A stretch of 64,000 nt of DNA. Origin: Marinilabilia rubra (lineage in GTDB: Bacteria > Bacteroidota > Bacteroidia > Bacteroidales > Marinilabiliaceae). This document shows positions 53,641-60,430 of this stretch, in pieces. A program made the translations under genes and the position numbers. How positions within the stretch are numbered: the stretch's first letter is position 1; each line of letters starts with the position of its first letter. The notes beneath the pieces were generated by a model. That model searched no databases. It worked only from the letters and a program-made list of their open reading frames with translations, and was not told the DNA's origin. Where the stretch lies: positions 1 through 64,000 of the forward strand of contig NZ_QEWP01000009.1 of NCBI RefSeq assembly GCF_003121985.1, written 5' to 3'.

Positions 53641-56600
53641 ATGATAAAATTCCTCATCCACCGTCCCATAGCCGTATTGATGACCTTCCTGGCCATCCTC
53701 ACCCTGGGTGTTATTGCATCCCGGTTTCTGCCCATGTCGCTGATGCCCGATATTGACATTCCCGAAATCACCATACAGGTAAACCGGCCCGGCGAATCGG
53801 CGCGACAAATTGAAGATGGCACCGTCAACCCCATGCGTTACCACCTGATGCAAATTCCACATCTCGATGACATTACCACCGAGAGTCGTGACGGACGGGC
53901 AACCATCCGGCTGCGGTTCAACTACGGGGCCGATATCAACTACGCCTTCATCGATGCCAACGAAAAAGTAGATGCCGCCATGCGCAATCTGCCCCCCGAT
54001 ATGGAACGCCCGGCCATTATAAAAGCCACGGCATCCGACCTGCCGGTATTTTACATTAACCTCTGGATGGAAGATGCCGGCAACCTGGAATTTATGGAAC
54101 TCAGTGAGCTGGCCCGCTCAGTAATGGTAAAGCGTCTGGAACAACTGAACGAGGTGGCCATGGTTGATGTCACCGGTCATTTAACCCCGGAGCTTTACAT
54201 CCAACCCAACGAGGAACTCCTGAAATCCTTAAATCTGCATCACGGGCACATCACACAGGCCCTGGAACAGAACAACATGTCTGTGGGCTCCATTGAAGTG
54301 GCCGATGGTCAGTATCGTTTCAACATCCGGTTTGCCAACAGACTGCGAACCGTGGAGGATGTGAAAAACATCCGCCTGAAAGCGGGGCCCCGATTGATGA
54401 AGCTGAGTGAAATTGCCGAAATAGGACTTCGCCCTGCCAAGCAGCAAGGGGCTTTTCTGAAAGGCAATACACCTGCATTGTCACTGGCCGTCATCAAACA
54501 ATCCGATGCCAGGATGGACGAGCTAAAAGAGAGCGTTGACCGGATGCTTAATCGTTTCGAACGGGACTACCCCAGGGTAAATGTTGAAATCGTGCGGGAT
54601 CAAACGGCCCTTCTCGACTATTCCATCAGCAATCTTCAACAAAATCTGCTATTTGGAGGCTCACTGGCTTTTCTCATCCTTTTCTTTTTCCTGAAAGATG
54701 CACGCTCCCCATGGCTTATCGGAATATCTGTCCCCGCCTCACTCGTCATCAGTCTCCTGTTTTTCCACATCGCCGGTTTGTCCATCAACATCATATCTCT
54801 TTCCGGGCTGATACTTGGCGTGGGGATGATGATCGACAATGCCATTATCGTAATCGACAACATTACCCAGCACGCCGAAAGAGGCAAATCGCTGGCCGAG
54901 TCGTGCATCAGGGGGACCAATGAAGTCATACGCCCGCTGATCTCCTCGGTGCTGACGACCTGCGCGGTTTTCGTGCCGCTCATCTTCATCAGCGGCATAT
55001 CCGGGGCCCTGTTTTACGACCAGGCCATGGCCGTGGGCATTGGGCTCCTCGCCTCGCTAATCGTCTCCATCACGTTAATCCCGGTGCTTTACCATATTTT
55101 CAGCCGCAGGGCGGAAAAGAAAGGAAACATTCAGGGTGGAAAAATCACCAGAGTGTTTCAAAACATCAACCTTTTTCAGACATCGGAGCTATACGAAAAA
55201 GGCTTCGACCGTGTTTTTAAGCATCGAAAAGCCTTTATTTCCTTTTTCCTGTTTTTAATCATTCCCGCCCTGCTGGGGGGATTGTACATGACCAAAGAGC
55301 GTTTCCCCTCTTTCAGTCGAGATGACGTGTTTCTGAAAATTGACTGGAACCGGAAAATCAATCTTGAGGAGAACATCAAACGGGTTAACGCCCTGAACGG
55401 GTTTATCTCCGGGACGGTTAAAAACAGCAATACCTACGCGGGCACTCAAAAATACATGCTGCACAAAGACATGGATCAGTCGGTCTCCGAGGCCCTCTTG
55501 TATTTCAAAGCAAACAGCCGGCAAGACATCGAAAAAGTAAAAGAACAAGTATCTGCCCGGATAAAAGAAAATTGGCCTGCTGCTGTTTTCTCGTTCCGCC
55601 CACCGGGAACCATCTTTGAAAAATTGTTTCAGGAAGATGAGGCATTACTCGTGGCCCGTGTCAGCGATAATAAACAAAGGGGAATACCCGAAATCGGCAA
55701 GATGGAACGTATTACTAAATACATGTCGGATACACTAACCCGGGAAAAACTACCGCCCCCGGTGGCCGGATCGCATATTGAAGTACAAGCCAAACCTGAA
55801 ATTATGGCCCTTTATGATGTAAAACACCGGATATTATTCAACCGGCTTCAATCGGCTCTCAATGCCTGGGAAGTGGATGTTTTACACACCGGCTCGCAAT
55901 ATGTACCCATCGTGATAGGCAATGCACCCGCACCTGTACATCAGCTGATTAATGAGCTCAAGGTTAACAATCAAAAAGGCACCGAAATTCCGGTAAAAGA
56001 ACTGGTATCGCTCCAGACCAAAAACGATTACAAAATACTGTACGGCAGTTCAGAGGGTGCTTTTGTGCCGGTGGACATCAATGCCATTCCCGGTGACAAT
56101 GCCCAACCATTCATGAAAAAGGTCAGTCGTCACCTTAAACAGAAGTTTGACGTGGACACGGCTTTCACGGGTAGCTGGTTCTCTTCGCGACAACTCGTGG
56201 GCGAATTGCTCATCGTGCTGCTTATTGCACTGTCGTTGCTCTATTTCATCCTGGCGGCGCAGTTCGAGTCGCTGCGCCAGCCACTTATCATCCTTCTGGA
56301 AGTCCCCATCGACATTGCCGGTGCGCTTTTCCTTTTATGGCTATTCGGGGGCACCATCAACATCATGTCCATGATAGGGATCGTAGTGATGAGCGGTATC
56401 ATCGTCAACGATTCCATCCTGAAAATAGACACCATCAACCGGCTGTATCGCTACGAAAACATGCCGCTTTTATCCGCCATCCGGGAAGGCGGTCACCGAC
56501 GTTTAAAACCCATTATAATGACCAGTGTCACCACCATCCTGGCCCTCGTGCCGGTAATTTGGGGCAGCGGCATGGGCAGCGAGTTGCAACGCCCGTTGGC

Positions 56601-56709
56601 ACTGACTGTCATCGGAGGTATGATATTGGGAACCTTTGTTAGTTTGTATTTTATACCGTTGTGTTATTATTATTTAGTGCGGGAAAAGAACAGCAAGGAA
56701 CGTATTTAA
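53641..56709 (+). CDS. RND efflux inner-membrane pump 2
   Basis: 1022 aa, complete HAE1-type pump: MIKFLIHRPIAVLMTFLAIL as TM1, porter motif FLPMSLMPDIDIPEITIQVN, TM4 relay GVGMMIDNAIIVIDN (Asp399-Asn400, the same positions as pump 1), TM10 SGIIVNDSILKIDTINR. Together with pump 1, one adaptor and one TolC it suggests a two-pump tripartite system of the MdtBC kind (inference). The gene is flanked immediately on both sides by the same 219-bp palindromic element. Substrate unknown; drugs, lipids or the cassette peptides are all possible. Confidence 0.92.
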   Translation: MIKFLIHRPIAVLMTFLAILTLGVIASRFLPMSLMPDIDIPEITIQVNRPGESARQIEDGTVNPMRYHLMQIPHLDDITTESRDGRATIRLRFNYGADINYAFIDANEKVDAAMRNLPPDMERPAIIKATASDLPVFYINLWMEDAGNLEFMELSELARSVMVKRLEQLNEVAMVDVTGHLTPELYIQPNEELLKSLNLHHGHITQALEQNNMSVGSIEVADGQYRFNIRFANRLRTVEDVKNIRLKAGPRLMKLSEIAEIGLRPAKQQGAFLKGNTPALSLAVIKQSDARMDELKESVDRMLNRFERDYPRVNVEIVRDQTALLDYSISNLQQNLLFGGSLAFLILFFFLKDARSPWLIGISVPASLVISLLFFHIAGLSINIISLSGLILGVGMMIDNAIIVIDNITQHAERGKSLAESCIRGTNEVIRPLISSVLTTCAVFVPLIFISGISGALFYDQAMAVGIGLLASLIVSITLIPVLYHIFSRRAEKKGNIQGGKITRVFQNINLFQTSELYEKGFDRVFKHRKAFISFFLFLIIPALLGGLYMTKERFPSFSRDDVFLKIDWNRKINLEENIKRVNALNGFISGTVKNSNTYAGTQKYMLHKDMDQSVSEALLYFKANSRQDIEKVKEQVSARIKENWPAAVFSFRPPGTIFEKLFQEDEALLVARVSDNKQRGIPEIGKMERITKYMSDTLTREKLPPPVAGSHIEVQAKPEIMALYDVKHRILFNRLQSALNAWEVDVLHTGSQYVPIVIGNAPAPVHQLINELKVNNQKGTEIPVKELVSLQTKNDYKILYGSSEGAFVPVDINAIPGDNAQPFMKKVSRHLKQKFDVDTAFTGSWFSSRQLVGELLIVLLIALSLLYFILAAQFESLRQPLIILLEVPIDIAGALFLLWLFGGTINIMSMIGIVVMSGIIVNDSILKIDTINRLYRYENMPLLSAIREGGHRRLKPIIMTSVTTILALVPVIWGSGMGSELQRPLALTVIGGMILGTFVSLYFIPLCYYYLVREKNSKERI

Positions 56710-56713
56710 TCTT

Positions 56714-56932
56714 CGCCCTGAAAGGGCAACTAAATTCAGCCCGGTGGCAACGCCCCGGGGGTTAAATGTAAACATCAACAGGCGCCCTGAAAGGGCAATT
56801 TAAATAACATAATTAATCATGGAAACAAATAACATTAACCTGCCCTTTCAGGGCGAAAAAACAAACCATTATCCATCCCGGGGCGACGCGATGCTTTGCC
56901 CCGGGCTGATATAAATTGGGCTTTCAGCCCGG
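56714..56932. repeat. 219-bp palindromic element, copy 2
   Basis: Direct repeat of 53384-53601 in the same orientation, about 85-90 percent identical by eye, starting CGCCCTGAAAGGGC and ending GGGCTTTCAGCCCGG. The stems are conserved and changes are mainly in the loops. Confidence 0.88.
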
Positions 56933-56995
56933 AAAAAAATATTATTCCAAATACACCGGAAAAAACCATTCCAAAACACATTAAACAACCCATAA

Positions 56996-58486
56996 ATGAA
57001 AAAACTATTCATTCTCCTAATCATTCAACTCCTTCTGATATTAGAAATTTCAGCTCAGGAAATCACCGTGCGCCTGTCGCTAAACGATGCACTGGAACTG
57101 GCCCGCGAACAATCGCTCCAGGCATTTCTCAACGAACACTATTACATGGCCCATTACTGGGCCTACCGCAGCTACCGGGCCGATTACCTGCCATCGGTCA
57201 GTTTACAGGCCAATCCTCTCTCCTATTCCAATGCTTCAAGATTGAGATACAATTCAAACACACAAACCGATGAATACATAAGAACCGAAAATCTTAGCTC
57301 GGATTTGCAGATGAACATCTCCCAAAAACTGGCAGCCACGGGCGGTACTTTCTTTTTGGAGTCGGAATTGGGACGCATAGAGAACTTTGGCAACAATGAT
57401 TATCAACAATACTCATCAGTCCCTTTCAGGCTTAGGTACCGGCAAAAACTTTTTGGTTTCAATCCCATGAAATGGCAACGAAAAATTGAGCCTTTAAAAT
57501 TTGAAAAGGCCAAAAAAGAATACATTCAGTCGGTGGAAGAAATGCACATCTCCACCATCAGGCACTTCTTTAACCTCATAAGAGCCACCATCAGCCTGGA
57601 AATGGCCGAAACAAACATGAAAAACACCAAAAATCTGCTGAAGACAGCCCGCCGGCGATTTGAACTGGGAACGGTAAGCCGCGAAGAGTTGCTGGACCTG
57701 CGCCTCTCCGAAAACAATGACGGAATCGCCTGGCAGGAGGCCAAACTCAATTACAGGGAAGCCAACGAGAACCTTCTGAATTTCCTGATGCTCCCGGTTG
57801 ATACCGAACTGGACATTAAAATCCCCGATAAAATGCCTGTTACCGGAGTGGATGTTGAACGGGTACTCCAAAACGCCCTGGATAACAATCCTGAACTCCT
57901 GCAGCTAAAACAGCAAATACTTGAAAATAAAAGAAATGTGGCTGAGGCAAAAGCAGGCAGACACTTCAGTGCTGATATCAATGTTTCATACGGAATAAGC
58001 AAAGATGATGGAAATCTGATGAAGGACGGAAATATTGGTACCGTTTACCAACCAGATTTTGACAACCATCAAATGGTATCGGTAGGGGTTAACATTCCAA
58101 TACTCGACTGGGGACGCAAAAAAGGACAATATGAAATGGCCAAATCACGAAAACAGATTGCCGAAGTATCAGCACGAAAAACCTTACAGCAATTCGAACA
58201 AAATGCTATGACCAGAGCCATTGCCTTCAACATACAGAAGTCCAAAGTGGAATCGGCAGCTTTATCAGACACCCTCGCATCGGAAAGCTATGAACTCACC
58301 ATGACAAGATTCAAAACCGGAAAAGCGGATGTTTTGCGCCTCACAAACTCTCAAAAGGCCAAAGACAAAGCCACGCTGCAATACATCAACGCGCTCTCCG
58401 AGTACTGGGACAGCTATTTCTACCTGCGAAAACTCACTTTGTATGATTTTGAAAATGAAGAAGTTTTGGAGTTTGAGGAGTTTTGA
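56996..58486 (+). CDS. TolC-family outer-membrane efflux protein
   Basis: 496 aa. Signal peptide ending EISAQ, then the OEP pattern: LSLNDALELAREQSLQAFLN near the N-terminus and two structural repeats, each with long alpha-helical hairpins (IRATISLEMAETNMKNTKNL; VESAALSDTLASESYELTMT). The RFELGTVSREELLDL and RFKTGKADVLRLTNSQKAK segments are characteristic of TolC repeats. It forms the outer-membrane channel for the adaptor/RND proteins upstream. Confidence 0.92.
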   Translation: MKKLFILLIIQLLLILEISAQEITVRLSLNDALELAREQSLQAFLNEHYYMAHYWAYRSYRADYLPSVSLQANPLSYSNASRLRYNSNTQTDEYIRTENLSSDLQMNISQKLAATGGTFFLESELGRIENFGNNDYQQYSSVPFRLRYRQKLFGFNPMKWQRKIEPLKFEKAKKEYIQSVEEMHISTIRHFFNLIRATISLEMAETNMKNTKNLLKTARRRFELGTVSREELLDLRLSENNDGIAWQEAKLNYREANENLLNFLMLPVDTELDIKIPDKMPVTGVDVERVLQNALDNNPELLQLKQQILENKRNVAEAKAGRHFSADINVSYGISKDDGNLMKDGNIGTVYQPDFDNHQMVSVGVNIPILDWGRKKGQYEMAKSRKQIAEVSARKTLQQFEQNAMTRAIAFNIQKSKVESAALSDTLASESYELTMTRFKTGKADVLRLTNSQKAKDKATLQYINALSEYWDSYFYLRKLTLYDFENEEVLEFEEF

Positions 58487-58751
58487 GTTAAAGATTGAGC
58501 GTTTAATTAGTCTTTGCAAGAAAACACCAACTACTTCGTTATTCTTGTTATTGAATCAGTCATTTACGAAAAGTAAACTCCTTGGATTCAATAACTTCGA
58601 AAGCCTCGTATTTGGCGCTTTCTTATCAAAGACTGAAAATACCGGGGTTTTTCTGCTGACACTAATTATGAATTCAAAACTCATTTAAAAATAAAAGCAA
58701 AGAAAGTATTTATGATTTTTTAGTGAACATCATTATAACAATTTGCCGTAT

Positions 58752-59081
58752 ATGAAAAATGTATTAAAAGTTCAAAATACTGAAGGTTTTTATATTATAC
58801 CTTATCAGGAAATATATTATTTAGAAGGTGATGGAAGATGCACGATAATCCATACTAAAATGACCGGGGACTTAAAACAAGTCTCCAGTAGCTACAACCT
58901 TAAAACCTTTGAGGAAGAACTGAAGCATCCTGATTTCTATAGGGTTTGCAAATCTCATATTGTAAATTTAAAGGAAATAGCAAATATATCATCGAGAAAT
59001 AAATCGGTAATTATTAAAAACGGTAAAAATATAGATATTCCCAAAGCGAGAATCTATAAATTAAAACAAAAAATGCAATAA
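58752..59081 (+). CDS. Stand-alone LytTR DNA-binding regulator
   Basis: 109 aa from the ATG at 58752 (an upstream in-frame TTG at 58743 is less likely). The whole protein is one LytTR domain: QEIYYLEGDGRCTIIHTKMT, LKTFEEELKHPDFYRVCKSHIVNL, SVIIKNGKNIDIPKARIYKL, with the conserved R-x-x-x-S-x-I/V-N recognition element. No receiver domain or membrane segment is attached, so input must come from another protein or from expression level. Family members bind pairs of 9-bp direct repeats about two helical turns apart, and four such repeats with a 21-bp period follow this gene (59087-59158). Family members in other bacteria control peptide pheromone and bacteriocin systems. Confidence 0.88.
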   Translation: MKNVLKVQNTEGFYIIPYQEIYYLEGDGRCTIIHTKMTGDLKQVSSSYNLKTFEEELKHPDFYRVCKSHIVNLKEIANISSRNKSVIIKNGKNIDIPKARIYKLKQKMQ

Positions 59082-59086
59082 CCACA

Positions 59087-59158
59087 TTTCGTTACATTAT
59101 TGTCCCGTTTGGTTACATATTTGACCCGCTTGGTTACATAATCCACCCATTTGGTTCT
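59087..59158 (+). promoter_or_regulatory. Four 21-bp-spaced direct repeats, likely LytTR binding array
   Basis: TTTCGTTAC (59087), TTTGGTTAC (59108), CTTGGTTAC (59129) and TTTGGTTCT (59150) begin exactly 21 bp apart, starting 6 bp after the LytTR stop codon. Spacers share a CCC run. This matches the direct-repeat spacing of LytTR operators (two turns of the helix). Confidence 0.7.
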
Positions 59159-59204
59159 TTGCAAATAAAAATCACTTGGAATTAAATATTTAGGAGAATA
59201 CTTT

Positions 59205-59275
59205 TACAGAAATGACTCAGCTGGCAAGGAGGAAAGAATCTTTTCTTTTGAAAACGACTAACAGGTTTGCTGATA
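59205..59275 (+). pseudogene. Fossil 3' end of a transglutaminase-like gene
   Basis: The sequence reads NDSAGKEERIFSFEND then stop, matching the last codons of the gene at 42374 (NHSAGREERIFSYENG). Similarity continues past the stop into AACAGGTTTG and TTATTATT. No other part of the gene remains. It lies just upstream of the third TPR-tail copy, the same order as at 44.3 kb, so it is a relic of a lost cassette end. Confidence 0.85.
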
Positions 59276-59334
59276 AATTATTATTCAATTGATTTTTAAT
59301 CGCTAAACTCCATTAAAAAGATATCAAAACTATG

Positions 59335-59441
59335 AAGCAAAACAAACAGCACAAAATATATTAAACAGCCCTGTAAAAATAGAATCCACAGCAACAAAGA
59401 AAATTATGACTGAAATGAAAAACATAATCAATGAGCAATGA
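59335..59441 (+). pseudogene. Orphan 3' end of the O-ligase/TPR gene (triplicated segment, copy 3)
   Basis: Reads AKQTAQNILNSPVKIESTAT and continues to KNIINEQ and a TGA. About 87 bp are nearly identical to copy 1 (38241-38338) and copy 2. Beyond it lies a different repeat (ATCAGTTATCAATTATCAG and its partial inverse TCACTGATTATTGG), replacing the ACACAGAG repeats of copies 1 and 2. Confidence 0.85.
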
Positions 59442-59526
59442 TCAGTTATCAATTATCAGTTGAAAAAGCCAATTCTCAAAGTGTTATTGGTCACTGATTA
59501 TTGGTAATTGGTCATTGTTTTTAGGG

Positions 59527-59684
59527 AAAAAGAAGAGGAAGCCAACAAGCTCACCAGCAACCGCTTCCTCTTCCGGCTCCCTTTCTTAAAAAAGAAAGGA
59601 GGTGATGTGATCCCGAATAAGAGAATGTAAGCATTTTCGAGAAAATGCAACATTCACTAAATCGGGACTGACAGTACAAAGATA
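59527..59684 (-). ncRNA. Candidate small RNA / structured element, copy 3
   Basis: On the minus strand: -7 box TATCTTTG (59684-59677), predicted start ~59670, then a 5' hairpin that starts almost at +1: TCCCGA/TCGGGA (59611-59616 with 59662-59667), GAATGT/ACATTC (59623-59628 with 59650-59655) and GCATTTTC/GAAAATGC (59631-59648). Next come CACCTCCTTTCTT with an 8-bp hairpin, and the terminator stem GAAGAGGAAGC/GCTTCCTCTTC (59532-59542 with 59563-59573) plus TTTTT. The terminator loop differs completely from copies 1 and 2 while the stem is identical. Plus strand: AGAAAGGAGGTGAT at 59593-59606 and a 7-codon GTG frame (59607-59630). Confidence 0.5.
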
Positions 59685-59969
59685 ATGCCCCTAATTGAGT
59701 GATTCTCACTCACGATAAAGAAATAGTAAAGTTTCCGCCTCATTCATTCGGTGTAAACCAACAATTTCTAAATCGGGGTTATACCTAAGTAAAGCGCTAC
59801 TTTGCTAAACTCGTACCGCTCAACTTAGGAATAATAAACCAAATACGATAACCTCGCTAAGTGGTTACAAACAATGTTCCCTGCCAGGCAGGAAAACATT
59901 GCATTTTTGAAAAATCAACGACTTCGATCGTTGAAAATCAAGTATCTTATCATTTAAAATTTTATTACA
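59685..59969 (+). promoter_or_regulatory. Structured leader of peptide gene 3
   Basis: Contains an extra ~140-bp segment (59685-59825), with hairpins GAGTGA/TCACTC and CCTAAGT/ACTTAGG. The conserved leader follows: hairpin A TAACCTC/GTGGTTA (59849-59867), hairpin B CAATGTT/AACATTG (59872-59878 with 59895-59901) around CCTGCCAGGCAGG, hairpin C CAACGA/TCGTTG (59916-59933), and TTAAAATTTTA (59954-59964) ending 5 nt before the ATG. Confidence 0.55.
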
Positions 59970-60227
59970 ATGAATTCAAAGAAAAAAGTTATATTCGGAA
60001 TGATTGCAGGCTTCTTTGCTGTGGCTACAGTTTTTAACATGGGAATTGAAACACATCAAAAGAGTTCAGATACTTTTTTGGACGTTTTTTCCCACATTGC
60101 AACTGCGGGCAGCGAAAGTAACTACGATGAAGGTTGTTCAGGCTTTGGATGCTCCGGTGAAGGTTCCGGGTGCACATTTCAAAGTGATGAAGGATACCCT
60201 GTGGGCGTAGGAGGATGTAAAAACTGA
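59970..60227 (+). CDS. NVEALA-like small exported Cys-rich peptide 3
   Basis: 85 aa, the shortest of the three. MNSKKKVIFGMIAGFFAVAT is nearly the same as in peptide 1, followed by TFLDVFSHIATAGSE at about residues 34-48, the NVEALA-type region with an ATA processing site. The mature part of about 40 residues is Gly/Ser-rich and holds four cysteines (EGC, FGC, SGC, GGC). First gene of cassette 3, followed by a perfect 14-bp stem-loop. Role unknown. Confidence 0.78.
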   Translation: MNSKKKVIFGMIAGFFAVATVFNMGIETHQKSSDTFLDVFSHIATAGSESNYDEGCSGFGCSGEGSGCTFQSDEGYPVGVGGCKN

Positions 60228-60237
60228 AATATTTAAA

Positions 60238-60275
60238 TAAACTAATGTGGGTGCAAATGTTCCCACATTAGTTTA
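60238..60275 (+). terminator. Stem-loop after peptide gene 3
   Basis: TAAACTAATGTGGG (60238-60251) and CCCACATTAGTTTA (60262-60275) form a perfect 14-bp stem with a 10-nt loop, starting 10 nt after the stop codon. Only TATTAC follows, so termination may be partial. Confidence 0.75.
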
Positions 60276-60430
60276 TATTACAGAACAAAAGTCCTCTTTC
60301 TTAATGATCGGCTTTACACAAGTACAACTTAAAAAAACAAAATATATTAATATTTTAAAATATTTATTCAGCCTAAAACCAATAAAGCGCTTATCATCAA
60401 ACAAAAGAATTTTAGGTAAAAAAAACAATC

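Noticed and set aside
51337-54840. Loss of the second TM4 aspartate (Asp-Asn instead of Asp-Asp) in both RND pumps
   Set aside because: Asp-Asn at this place is common in a large subgroup of HAE1 pumps, so it is not a sign of inactivity or novelty.
59087-59158. Possible CRISPR-like array (four regularly spaced repeats)
   Set aside because: Repeat units are only about 9-11 bp, spacers about 10-12 bp share a CCC run, and no cas genes are present. A LytTR operator array explains it better.
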